Assembly (NCBI GenBank): GCA_002189035.1
Contig: NEEC01000029.1
Location: forward strand, 124,001-188,000
Source of the DNA: Utricularia gibba
Taxonomy: Eukaryota > Streptophyta > Magnoliopsida > Lamiales > Lentibulariaceae
Length of the DNA: 64,000 nt
Direction: 5' to 3'
Shown here: piece by piece, positions 48,301 to 59,014 of the stretch
Position numbering within the stretch: position 1 is the first letter of the stretch
How the letters are laid out: each line of letters begins with the position of its first letter
Made by a program: the position numbers and the translations under genes
Notes under the pieces: model-generated
Told to the model about the DNA's origin: nothing
Databases searched by the model: none
Seen by the model: the letters and a program-made list of their open reading frames with translations, nothing else

Positions 48301-50688
48301 CTAATTGTTTCTCTTATTGTTTCATCATAAATTCTTACTCTTTTTACTTGTAGATAAGTGTTCTTTGCATGTCAATTGTGGTGGAAATGACTTTATTAAT
48401 AAAGAAAGTCATAGAGAAATCTTATATGAAGGGGATACAGGAGGAGTTCCTGCAAGATATATTAGTAACAACTACTGGGGTTTTGTAAGCACTGGTTATT
48501 TCTACAGTCAAGCTAGTAATAACCAAGATTCGCGAACCATTAGAATCGATCCCACCAATCAGCTCTCTGATCTGTATAGTTCAGCACGTCTGAGCCCTCT
48601 TTCACTTTCCTACTTTCACTATTGCTTGGAGAATGGAAGTTATAATGTTAGCCTGCACTTTGCTGAAATTCTTTTCACGAATGATAGTACCTATAACTCT
48701 CTTGGAAGACGGAAGTTTGATGTATATATTCAGGTTCTCTTTGATAAAGATCATTTTTATTGTGTTATTCAGCATCAGCAATGTTATTTCTCATCTGATT
48801 CTGGTTTTGAATCAGGAAAATTTAGTCTTGGAAAACTTCAACATTGAAGATGAGGCTGGTGGACCTCAAAAGCCTTTGGTCAAATATTTTAATGCCATAG
48901 TCTTGGATAACACGCTCATAATTCGGTTCTACTGGGCCAGTAAAGGTACCACCAGAATCCCCAACCGAGGAGACTTTGGTTCCCTCGTATCAGCTGTTTC
49001 TGTAGTTCCAAGTGAGTATCTTTGTTTCGATTCTGATGCTGATCTGAGCGTGATGTAACATGCTGCATATGCTCTCTCATGCAGGTTTTGGCAATTGTTC
49101 AACGCGCAGCAAGAGGAATGTTACTCCCTTTATTTTGGGTGGCATCATGATACCATGTGTCATTTTCTTCATTCTTGTTGTTCTCTGGCGGAAAGGCTTC
49201 CTAACAAGGCGAAGACGAGTACAGAAAGGTAGACTTGATCCTTGCATCCCTCCATTATACTGGTTTAGTGACCTTTTCTTCTGGTTGCATAGCGTTATGA
49301 TGAAAATGTGCAGGCTTTGAAGGTTTAGAACTACAAACAATCATGTTTTCTCTGAAACGAATTCGAGCTGCTACAAACAACTTCAACTCAGCAAACAAAG
49401 TTGGAGAAGGCGGGTTTGGCCCTGTATACAAGGTTCAAGCATTCGGTGGAAGTTGGCTGATCCTCATCCAAGTCTTTCTTCAGTTATCTAATGCACCAAC
49501 TGTTGCAGGGACAACTACCTGATGGGAGTGTGATCGCTGTAAAGAAGCTTTCATCCATGTCGAAACAAGGGAACCGCGAGTTTCTGAATGAGATTTTCAT
49601 GATCTCATGCTTGCAGCACCCGAATCTCGTGAAGCTCTATGGCTGCTGCATCGAAGGAGACGAGCTGCTGGTTGTTTACGAGTATATGGATAACAACAGC
49701 CTCGCGCACGCTCTCTTTGGTGATCATTTTGCTTCTTATCTTGATTATACATTCTTCTCAGAGTTGAAAAACAACTTTTTTTTGCTGGTTCCTCCCTGCA
49801 GGCTCTGAGGGCAGTCGACTAATCCTCGACTGGCCGACAAGATTCAACATTTGTATCGGAATTGCAAGAGGCCTCGCCTTCCTGCACGAGGGGTCGAGCC
49901 TGAAAATCGTTCATCGTGACATCAAGGCAACTAATGTGCTTTTGGACAGGAAACTCAACCCCAAAATCTCCGACTTTGGATTAGCTCGGCAAAACGAAGG
50001 CGAAAAGACGCATATAAGCACGAAAATCGCCGGAACAATGTGAGCTCAGACGGTTCTCCACCCCTGGTTCAGATTTGTTCTTTCTTTATGACGTTCTTTC
50101 ATCGTTGTCTCAGAGGATACATGGCTCCGGAGTATGCCTTATGGGGCTACCTCACAGAAAAGGCAGACGTTTACAGTTTCGGCGTCGTGGTTCTGGAAGT
50201 AGTAAGCGGAAGAAGCAACAACAACTACATGCCAAGCCACAACTTCATCTGCCTCCTCGATTGGGTACTCTTCCTCAAACTAAATGAATCCCCTGTTCTT
50301 ACCAACGTTGCCCAATCCTCTCCTTCCCACGGCTTCGCAGGCAAATCACCTCCAGGAAAGCAAGAAGATCGAGGATCTGCTAGACACCAGGCTGGGGCTT
50401 CAACTGAACATGGACGAGGTTGCAAGAGTAGTGAAGGTGGCACTGGTGTGCACGAACGCCACCCCGTCCGTCCGGCCGACCATGTCGGAGGTCGTCCGGA
50501 TGCTCGAAGGGACGATGGAAGTTCCGGAGGTGCCCCCGGAAGGAACCACTGATGATGTGAGATTCAAGGCCATGAAGGACCTCCAGAAGGAAAGGGAAAG
50601 CACCATTTCTTCATCCATGGTAAGAGATGACGCAGCTTACTGTTCTTCAACCTCAGGTTCTCACGAGATCACCTCCTCAGATGTATGA
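45308..50688 (+). CDS. LRR-malectin receptor-like serine/threonine kinase (LRR-VIII-2, RFK1/RKF1-like)
   Basis: 24 exons: 45308-45410, 45683-45857, 46097-46168, 46246-46314, 46392-46463, 46591-46662, 46742-46813, 46902-46973, 47047-47118, 47286-47357, 47437-47508, 47618-47683, 47754-47819, 47958-48020, 48083-48130, 48221-48264, 48354-48733, 48816-49011, 49085-49228, 49314-49432, 49509-49719, 49802-50039, 50114-50264, 50341-50688. They total 998 residues. A signal peptide (about 1-27) and the N-cap [11 protein letters not shown] precede about ten LRRs, mostly one per exon. A malectin domain covers about 404-595, then a TM helix ([20 protein letters not shown]). The kinase has GEGGFG (674-679), Lys695, HRD Asp793 and DFG Asp811, so it is an RD kinase with all key residues. 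Ligand unknown; a plasma-membrane receptor is inferred. The start was chosen because only that frame joins exon 2 as [10 protein letters not shown]. Confidence 0.95.
47581..47596. repeat. TG dinucleotide microsatellite
   Basis: (TG)8 directly follows a T run and lies in the intron before the 47618-47683 LRR exon, close to the branch/acceptor region. Confidence 0.85.
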
Positions 50689-50956
50689 TTTTTGAGCCAT
50701 TGGAGTAGGTGTTGTAGAGGGGATTGAGTATACGTTGTACAGGCAAGATTGTCGTCCCGCCATGTCTGTGTCCAATAGCTTGTTCTTTCTCTTACCAGGG
50801 ATTTTGAAGCCGCACGGTCCGTCCCATGTTTGTCTGGGAGCTCTTCAGTTCAAAGGCACGAGAGAGGACTTTTTTGTGAATAAAAATGTGTTATATTGTT
50901 TTTTTTTAAGTAAAAATATGTTAGATTTGCCTTTGTTTTGAAATTTGTTTTCATCG

Positions 50957-51016
50957 TGCCACGTCACTTGACACGTGGTGGCATGGGGGTGGAACGCGTC
51001 ACTCTTTCCATGCATG
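50957..51016 (+). promoter_or_regulatory. ABRE pair and RY seed element upstream of the oil-body-protein gene
   Basis: GTGCCACGTCAC (about 50957-50966) and GACACGTGG (50970-50978) are two ACGT-core ABRE-like boxes. CATGCATG at 51009-51016 is the RY element bound by B3 factors of the ABI3/FUS3/LEC2 group. ABRE plus RY is the classic seed-maturation promoter code, fitting an oil-body-associated product. The elements lie only 54-113 bases before the chosen ATG, and I see no TATA box between them. Confidence 0.55.
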
Positions 51017-51069
51017 TCTACTTCCATTACAAAAACCAAGACGGCGTAACGGTAGAATCAAGTGATCCG

Positions 51070-52037
51070 ATGGCTTCGAGCGACGGTGTTCCTGGCGTGA
51101 TGCCGCCCGGCGACGGGTCTGTTCCACCGGGGAAATCGATGACGGTGGGGCAAATGATCATCGACAGCGCAGCGCAAATCGTGCAGTCTTTAAATCCGAT
51201 CAAGAATATGAAACAGCACGCTTGCACCTTCGCGATTTACAGCCACGACATGCGCCGGCAAATCCAGGTCCATCACTACGCCTCCCGCCTCAGCCAGGAC
51301 TTCCTTCAATGCGCTGTCTACGATTCCGATGGGTCCGATGGCAGGCTAATCGGTAATGCTATGGATCCGATCCATACTCATCCCGATCCGATTTGCGAGA
51401 GTTTGATTATAGGTGTATTCTTTCTTCGATGAAGGTGTGGAGTACATAATTTCGCAGAGGGTCTTCGATACTCTTCAGCCGGAGGAGCAGAAACTCTGGC
51501 ATTCCCATGGCTACGAGGTACTATTTCTGATTCCGAGGACAGAGAATAGGATCTCTGAAATTAACTTCCATCGCAGGCTACGCAAGGGATATGGATGAAT
51601 CCAGGAGTGCCGGAGATGATACAGAAGGCAGAGGTGAAAGATATTGCACAAACCTACGGCAAATTTTGGTGCACTTGGCAAGTCGATCGAGGCAACGTCT
51701 TAACTTATCGGAATCCTCCTCCATTTCTACAGACATGCTAGCAATAGGGAACTGACACAGAGCTATTGCCGCGGTGACAGGCGACCAGCTGCCGATGGGG
51801 GCACCAGCGCTCATGGTGTCGCCGCAGGGAGTGAACCAGGGGACAGTGAAGGACGAGATGATTAGAGCAAGGGATGAGAAGTACAAGATCTCGTGCGAGC
51901 AGATGCGGAAGTCCAGGGAAGGTATTCCCGTGCCGGAGACGACGAATCCCTACTCCGACTACTGGATGACCACTCGGAAAGGCTTCGCTGTCCACGTTCT
52001 CCCGACAGACGAGAAAACCACTACGCCGTTTCCCTGA
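51070..52037 (+). CDS. Oil-body-associated protein (OBAP, DUF1264)
   Basis: Four exons (51070-51352, 51435-51517, 51577-51691, 51781-52037) encode 245 residues, typical of OBAP/DUF1264. The start is [20 protein letters not shown]; an upstream in-frame Met exists but lacks conservation. Core family blocks follow: [93 protein letters not shown]. OBAPs sit on seed lipid droplets and are needed for normal oil-body size. No membrane helix is seen. Intron 3 is GC-AG (CGAG/GCAACG). ABRE and RY boxes lie just upstream. No lesion was found. Confidence 0.93.
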
Positions 52038-52120
52038 GATCGTCGTCCGTACGCGTGTACGGACGTCTAGGGCATTTGGAAATAACGTCAGGAAGAAAGG
52101 CCACAGTTGTTAAATAGCTA

Positions 52121-52253
52121 GGCCCAATACTCTATGCGGCCCGCTTACTACATTTGTATTCCAAGAGTGGGCCCAGTGAATGGATTTCCGAGTTTGGGTC
52201 GAAATTGACGGCCACATAATTAAATGGGCCTAGCCCATTTATTTAACGGCCCA
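52121..52253. promoter_or_regulatory. Cluster of site II (GGCCCA/TGGGCC) hexamers without an assigned gene
   Basis: GGCCCA at 52121-52126, GTGGGCCCA near 52168, TGGGCC at 52225-52230 and GGCCCA at 52248-52253 fall between two convergent genes. Such clusters normally mark TCP-responsive housekeeping promoters, yet no start codon or coding frame was recognised on either side. They may drive a noncoding transcript or be a relic of a lost gene. Confidence 0.35.
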
Positions 52254-52972
52254 GATCCCATCGAAAAAGCTCAATGGATTTCAACCGTCGATCTACCACT
52301 ATTTTATGGGAAGGAACAAAAGCCCATTTCCCCGCTTCCACTGCTGTGTAATAAGTTGAAATGTCGAGAATCTTTGTAATAAGACAGAGGGATAGTTGTT
52401 GGGAGTTGTGGGGCTGGAAGCTCACTCAGGGGAGTGACGACAGGCGGTGCCATGTGCATTGTCTTCAATGAGAGGGGCCATGTCCAGTCATACCTTGTCT
52501 GCATTGCCTTCAATCAGAGCAAGCACGCCCATTTATATCTTATCCGCTCAAGCGTCCATCGCCAATGACAGGAGTCCTGCAACCCAGAAGACGAAGGCCC
52601 TCCGAGACTCTCCTCCTCCCCGGGATCACTCAGAAGCCAACAGCACTTTCCGTACCAAAACGACTCCGGCCTGTCCAGAATGAGCGTTCATGGAGGCTCT
52701 CTGTGACTGAGTCGCGGAGATCTGGGCACAGGGAGGGAGACGGGATGGGACAGAAATTAGGAGGCTGACTATTTGAAGCCCAGCAAGAAGGATGTACTTG
52801 GTGTACTATGTGGCTTCAAATAGCCTGGAAAACGTGCATTTTAACACCCTTGTTGCTTTCTAAATTTGTCAAGTCTAGAAATCATTACATGTCATTGGGT
52901 TTGGATTTAAGATTCTTTTTTTTTTCAGGAAAAGAATTTATTTCTTCATTCGGCAGTGAATCTGGGGTAACA
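52254..52972. other. Intergenic spacer
   Basis: The spacer lies between the site II cluster and the AWPM-19 stop codon. Only unrecognised short frames are present, and it includes the 3' untranslated region of the AWPM-19 gene. Confidence 0.5.
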
Positions 52973-53820
52973 TCAGCCCCTTGTCCTGGTTGAAGCCCCA
53001 TGGATAGCAGCTATGTAAAGGAGCTGAGTTGCAGACAAGATTATGATGAATGCTTCCATTGTTTGCTGCAGAAAAGACCATTTGTTAGGAGCAAGATTTG
53101 GGCCATGTTTTCTTTGATTCATCATTCTACTGTGTTTTTGTAATAGTTTGCGTAAAACTTACCAGACGGGGGTTGCTGGTGGAGAGCTCGATCTCTTTAG
53201 AAGCAAAGCTGAGAAGGGAGGAGGAATCAGCAAGAATAGAATCACTATGTATTGTCTGAACTGAAGTGAGGGAAGCGGATGATACCCCATGGCCAGAACT
53301 GTAAAACCCCACGCGACGATGGCATTAGAGGCGGCAGGGGGCAAGCTATCGGCGTCCCAGTACCGGAGATGGTTCAGTCCGGCGAGTAATGATGCGATCC
53401 CGACAACACCAGCGACCAACGAGAACAAGACAAAGAACCCGGTTGCAGCGTTTCCCATTGGAAAGAATATTGGTGAGAAATGGGCCGGCAGAGAAAGATG
53501 TGGACCTGTCGCATGTGCAATGAGACAGAATCAGGCTATAGGACGACTGCATGAAAACCACTCTTGGAATGGAACTGTTGGTTCCAATTTTTTCTGTTTT
53601 TTTCCGCTCACAACACATGCTCTGTTCCATTCTTTTAAAGAATGATCACAACAATGAAGCCGAGATCAAATAGACTACGAGAAACGATCTTACCAATTAC
53701 GAAGCCATGGTCAATAGCTCTGTTAACAGCCCAGCCTCCAACACCCAAAACTATTGCATACATACAGAAGTTGAGTACCAGAAGTAGTCCAGCAACAGGT
53801 TTCAGTTGATCAGCAGCCAT
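52973..53820 (-). CDS. AWPM-19-like membrane protein
   Basis: Four exons (53820-53694, 53505-53286, 53208-53163, 53065-52973) join to 161 residues, the usual AWPM-19 size. Four hydrophobic helices are visible: LLLVLNFCMYAIVLGVGGWA, GNAATGFFVLFSLVAGVVG, SNAIVAWGFTVLAMGFA and AFIIILSATQLLYIA. The family blocks WAVNRAIDHGFVIG, PAHFSPIFFPMGNAATGFF and GLNHLRYWDADSLP are conserved. AWPM-19 proteins are plasma-membrane proteins that accumulate in seeds, on ABA treatment and under cold or drought, and a rice member has been reported to act in ABA influx. It lies next to the oil-body protein gene in convergent orientation. No lesion is seen. Confidence 0.93.
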
Positions 53821-54238
53821 CCTTGGGATTTTTCTTATTTCCTAACAGATTGTGCATTCTGTTAGCAGAAACCTGGAAGTTAAATAGATATCAGTAGCAT
53901 ACTATCAAGGGCTCTCGGTTCTTTTCTTGTCAGGGTGTTTGTTCTACAGAATCTTCGCATAGCTGTAGAGTTAATACTTTGTGTTCAAGTCAGGGAAGAC
54001 AAGAAGGGCCAATACGCATAAAATAGCATACCTTATACCATAAGCCATCCTCGATGCACTACACAAATGCCAAGAAACAAATGTTCTTTAAAAACTTGAA
54101 AAGTAAGTTTTGACCATAAGAGCATTGCATGGTTTACTAAAAATACTGATAGAATTTACAGCGGTAGAGCAAAACCACATATGATTAGAAACTGAGGTCA
54201 CGAGCTAGCTGTGAAGGTAAAATCAATATCACTGACTA
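53821..54238. other. AWPM-19 promoter and intergenic DNA
   Basis: The region upstream of the minus-strand AWPM-19 gene and downstream of the RimM fusion. I found no strong ABRE here. No coding region. Confidence 0.45.
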
Positions 54239-57200
54239 TTATGAAGAATCAAGTACACAGACATGTGAAGAAGGAATGGAACCCAAGCAGCTATAGATTG
54301 AATAATGAAACTTATAAGAATTGTGGGCCACAGGAACAACATCGATCCATTCCTTGTCAACCTTCGTCACGAACGAACTACAGCGTGGAACAGCTTCAAA
54401 TAGAAGCTTGCTTTCTTGCTTCACTAGCTTGCTCAAGAAACTCATTGAAAATACCAAGTTAAAATCTTCTTCGGGATTGAAGTCCTTGTACACACGAATT
54501 CCAACTGCAGTTTTGGATGAGTCCACAAGGCCAGCAAGAGCTTGGATGTTTTCCCATCTTTCAGTGAGTCTGCAAATCTGCACAGAGCATTTATGTGGGG
54601 AATTGTCAAATGGAAATGGCTGGGGAAAAAAGTATAAAAAAGGCTTCTTTTACACCAAAACTAGGTCGAGTCAAAAAAAAAAAAAAAAAAAATCCATACC
54701 GCAATGTACTCAACACCCAGTTCGCTCATTTGTTTGAATAGCGAGTCCTGGGACGAAAGTAAGCAGATTGTTCCCCAGACCCAATGGAAGTTTGGAGAAA
54801 CTCCCACGGTGACTTCATCAATATTTTATTGTTGCTCTCTCCTTCCAGACTACCGATAACAGGAAGAACACCCTCTTTGAAATGCCAAAACTGTGGAAGC
54901 ATGAAACGTTGAATAATTTTTTGGGTGTAGGAACTGTCTCAAAGACTGCCAAATGTAAAACGAATGAACAATCATTAACAGCAACATTTATGTGCTCAAC
55001 CTTATTGGGATCAAGTGCAAAATATTCATTCTCACTGAACACCCCTTGTATAGAATTGAACAAATGATGAGGGCACACTAAGACAAGAGGCACCGAGTAT
55101 CTGTCTTCATGCTGCAGATGAAAATTTAAAATTCAGAACGCACAAAATATTGGAGAACAATATGTTAATAAATAAACATTGAGAAGAGAACACCTGAAAA
55201 TTACCTCAATTAATCCCTGAGAATTAAAGAATTTTTCTAGAAGCAAGGCACTATCATTTGCACAAGATGTAAGGTTACTATCGGTAGTCTTTACAGTTTC
55301 ACCCACATCCAGAACAACTGCAATTTTTCCAGCACGCATCAAAGCACAACCTTCCCTTTGCAGCTTGAGATAGGATTCAGATAGCCTTCTACTTGCAGAA
55401 GCACGGCCATCACCAGGAAGTTTAAAGATGTTTGATGTTGGCACAGAAGTGAGAATGTGACACAAATCCGAACTAATTTTAAAATAAATGAACTTGGTTA
55501 GTAGACGCAGAAAACAACGCATACATACTTCAAATTTGAGCCCATATTAACTTACTACCTTGCAGACGGGATTTTCATGCTTTGCAGAGCTTGTTGAAGT
55601 AGTCTAGAGTTCACCGATAAGATCTGATCTGCAAGAAGATCCTTCTGATCTTTCTCTCCATATCGAAACCCATAGAAGACATGCTGCTGATCCAGTTCAC
55701 ATAACTTCTTCTTGGCTGTGATCAATCGTCTTTGAAACTTCTTTCTTTCTTTCCATTCCTTGAGTAAACAAACAACTCATGATTCTGTGGAGTGATCTCA
55801 GAAAGAAAGGAACTACAAATTTAAATCCTTACAAGCTCGCGTCTTTCTTTCTTGCTCTTCTCGTATTTAGGTATATTTAGCTCCAGAAGGCCCTTTGGAG
55901 GTGTAATCATAATCTCGTTTTTCTCCATGTCAACAATGGGAACAATTGCCTCCACGAATGGAATCCATACCATTGGACCAGGATCACCGCTCTCAATTTT
56001 TGGTTTACGCTCCACATGCAGAAGATCACTTGCTCCACTGTTGATAACAGCAGCAACAGTTCCGATTAATTCCCCCGATTCCTGTACCAATAAAAAAAAA
56101 TCAAGATTTCACAGCAATAAAACTAAATGGCTTCAAATTACTCAAAGTTTGATGAAGGAATATGTGACACTGGCTAACGGCCTACACTACATTTTCCTTA
56201 AATCTTCAGAAAAAAAAAAAATACAAACAATGAAAGTCCATGCGCCGCCCATAAACCTGTAAAACAACTTTCATTCCAATCAGGTCATGGGTGTAGAATT
56301 CGCCTTCTTCTAGCATTGGCCTGTCCTGATCTGTAACAAGTATTGTTGACCCAACAAGTTTTTGTGCCTGATTCCATTAAAAATATGTAAATCAAGAGCT
56401 TCTCATTCTCGTCTCTACAATGTAGAAATATTCTGAAAACGCTATGTTTGCTCAGCACACCTCTTCAACTGTATTGATGCCATTAAATTTGACGATCCAA
56501 TTTTGACCAGCTTGGCCACGGCCCTCCACAAGTTCAATCTCTTTCACAGCCTCTGTCCCAGATGTTTGCTGCTTCAACCACCTAGTTCCTGGCTAGTGAG
56601 CAGTCAATACTCTATATGAGAACGAGATATATCTGCTACTTGAGAGACAAACTACTTCCTAACCTGCACCATCGTACTCTCTCCACATCCATACTATATT
56701 CAAGCACACAGATACAGACACTCAATAACTAGTTTATTAAACATTTGATCCCTTGCACGCCTCAACATTCAATCGCCACTATTACAATTTTCAATTGCAT
56801 CATAAAAGTAGCCCTATATTATTGAGTATATAAGGCAACCTTTAAAAAGAAAATTTTTTTTCTTTGATTAACCAATCTAAATCCAGGTTCTAGCGTTCAA
56901 AGCTACCTTACACTGATAGAAAAAAAAAAATAAAAAAAAAAAAGAAAGAAAGAAAGAAAAAGAAACTACTTCCCTACCGTGGAAAAGCGCAGCTCAGGGA
57001 AATCTGTGTTCGGCTTGACCTTGACCTCACCTTGGAGTCCATGAACACCAAAAACATAACCCGTCTCCACAAACCCGGAATCAGAAGCAGTCCGCAGAAC
57101 TTCTTGAGCCGCTGACATACGAACTGAAAGATGTCCACAAAATACCTCGTCATCCACCATATGAGTAAATTGAATTTATACCCAATTCCGAAAATAGGAA

Positions 57201-57483
57201 AGAACTCGAAGATATGATACGACATATAAAACTCACTCGCAACGAAATCAAAAAGGTTCAAGAATCAGCTACTTCAGCGAAAACCGCAAATACCTATCGC
57301 GTGAGCGACAGCAGGATCATGCCTCCGAAACCGTAAAGAATTGCAGAATAGGCCGCTGGAGAGTGAATGTTTCGGCCTGGAATGGATGTGCTTCCCCGAA
57401 ACTCGATGATAGGCTGGGAACTGCATCGACGAACGACGGGAATTCAGGCAGGAACAGCCGGAGAGTACCGACGAGCTCTGCAT
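54239..57483 (-). CDS. Plastid-type RimM 16S rRNA processing factor fused to a UAP-like domain (one frameshift)
   Basis: Ten exons (57483-57294, 57123-56978, 56592-56461, 56367-56257, 56081-55833, 55758-55559, 55472-55205, 55111-55001, 54890-54700, 54577-54239) give about 645 residues. Residues 1-60 are Ser/Arg-rich with few acids, suggesting a plastid transit peptide. RimM follows: FVETGYVFGVHGLQGEVKVK, then the PRC barrel GEFYTHDLIGMKVVLQESGE ... VWIPFVEAIVPIVD. RimM binds the small subunit through S19 and helps mature 16S rRNA. The second half (ALMRAGKIAVVLDVGETVKT, PLVLVCPHHLFNSIQGVFSE, ILMKSPWEFLQ) resembles UDP-N-acetylglucosamine pyrophosphorylases, and its role is unknown. Exon 9 is 191 nt, one short of 192. 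The missing base is in the C run 54773-54776 (TCT GGG GAACA, expected GGG GGA ACA). Confidence 0.9.
54673..54692. repeat. Homopolymer A tract (20 bases)
   Basis: A run of 20 A residues in intron 9 of the RimM gene, a T tract on the coding strand. Its length makes it prone to miscalling. Confidence 0.9.
56918..56965. repeat. A-rich/AAAG simple repeat
   Basis: Poly-A followed by about six AAAG units in intron 2 of the RimM gene, close to its donor site. On the coding strand it is a CTTT-rich tract. Confidence 0.85.
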
Positions 57484-57982
57484 TGAGTTTAAGTGAGGAC
57501 GTTAAAATTTCTTAGATTTTTCAGAACCTATCAAAGCATGAATGGAGATGGGAGAATCCGAAGATAGTTGCTCCCGGGCATCAGACGCGGCTGCGATCCG
57601 GATAACGGTCAGGTACACCGGGCCGAGTTAGGGCCTGTGTTTTTTTTTTTTTACTGGGCTTTAAATTGGGACCAATCCGAGCGCAGCTTAAAAAGATTTA
57701 TGACTTGGCCTGTATAAGATCCTATCTGCTCTGAGTTTCGCCAGCGGCAACTCCGACGCCGACAACAGGTTTACTGAAGAACTTGAATTTTTTTCTTTTT
57801 CGGTTTTCTCTTACGGGAACAACTTAAAAAAATTCTTCATGTGTTGGTGGATATGATTCGTTTTGTTTTCCTTTCTGTAGAGATTCTTAGATTTTGCGAA
57901 TGCCCTTTATTTTTGACTAGTTTGTTCTAAAATTTTGCATATGTTTGTTGACTCGATTGTGGTTTTCTAGATTTTAGCTTCA
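57484..57982. promoter_or_regulatory. Divergent promoter between the RimM fusion and RPAC2
   Basis: About 500 bases separate the two start codons, so the genes likely share regulatory DNA. A GGGCC motif (near 57620) and ACTGGGCTTTAAATTGGG (57651-57668) resemble site II-type elements. Part of the right side is RPAC2 leader. Confidence 0.45.
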
Positions 57983-58769
57983 ATGGAGCTTGGCTCTCTC
58001 CAGGATGAGTCCCAGGCAACGTTTTCATTTGTGGATGAAGATCATACTCTTGCAAATTCTCTGAGATATACGCTTAATCAAGAGTGAGTCATTCTTTCGT
58101 GCCTACTTTGCTATTTCTTGATGTTGGTTCATGGTGAAGTCATTCTCTGCGCCTGAATAGTGAGTGTGAAAGTCCTCGTTGCTTATTGATTATCATTACG
58201 TTATGTGAAAAACCCATTTTATAGATACCCTAACTATGAGTCCAACAGAAGTAGAAGGAATATAGCACATCAAAACACAAACTTTACAAATGAAATGGGG
58301 AGAATGCTATGTTTTTTGTTCTTCAAGAACCCTGCTCACTGTGTGTTAATGATTATATTGCAGCCCCAGAGTATCCTTTTGTGGTTACAGTATTCCCCAT
58401 CCTTCTGATGCCCGCGTAAACATAAGAGTACAAACAACTGGTAAAGTCTATCCTTCAGCCTCATTCGCTTTATAAGGTTGATTTTTACTCTTACCTATCC
58501 ATGGCTTTCATGATGTTTAAACCTCTCAATGAGTATTAATGGATAAGCTTGTAGTTCATTTTGGATTTGACTGAAATGCTATCGTTCACAAGGTTTCAAA
58601 GTGATCGTTGAAGATTGAGATTGCATTTGCAGGGGATCCAGCTCGTGAGGTGTTGAGGGACTCATGCCAAGATTTGATGCTCACATGCCAGCATGTCAGA
58701 AGCACCTTTGAACAAGCCGTGAAGGAATTCAAGAACGGGAAAATGGAAACTGACATAACACTACTTTGA
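57983..58769 (+). CDS. RPAC2: RNA polymerase I and III subunit RPAC2 (AC19)
   Basis: Three exons (57983-58083, 58364-58440, 58633-58769) encode 104 residues. The product MELGSLQDESQATFSFVDED...HTLANSLRYTLNQDPRVSFC, GYSIPHPSDARVNIRVQTTG, DPAREVLRDSCQDLM carries the alpha-like RPB11/RPAC2 fold. It pairs with RPAC1 (AC40), the counterpart of the bacterial alpha dimer, as an assembly platform of Pol I and Pol III in the nucleus. The size is at the lower end for the family, with a short acidic N-terminus. It is divergently arranged with the RimM gene, placing cytosolic and plastid ribosome production side by side. No lesion is seen. Confidence 0.94.
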
Positions 58770-59014
58770 GTCTCTTTTCGGTTGTTTGGTTTCTGTAATT
58801 TGTCATTCACAGTATGTTTTACTTTAGATGTTGAATTTTGTTAAAGCCATCAAAGAGTATTTCCTACAGCTTTTGAAATGAGCATCCAATACGTTGATGG
58901 GGTGATTAGAGAGCAATGAAAACAAGAGTCACCAAAAAAAGTTGCAGTGTATTGTCAAGTATGTTCTCTTAAAACTCACTGGAACTTCGCATTAAACATG
59001 AGAAAGTAAGGATT

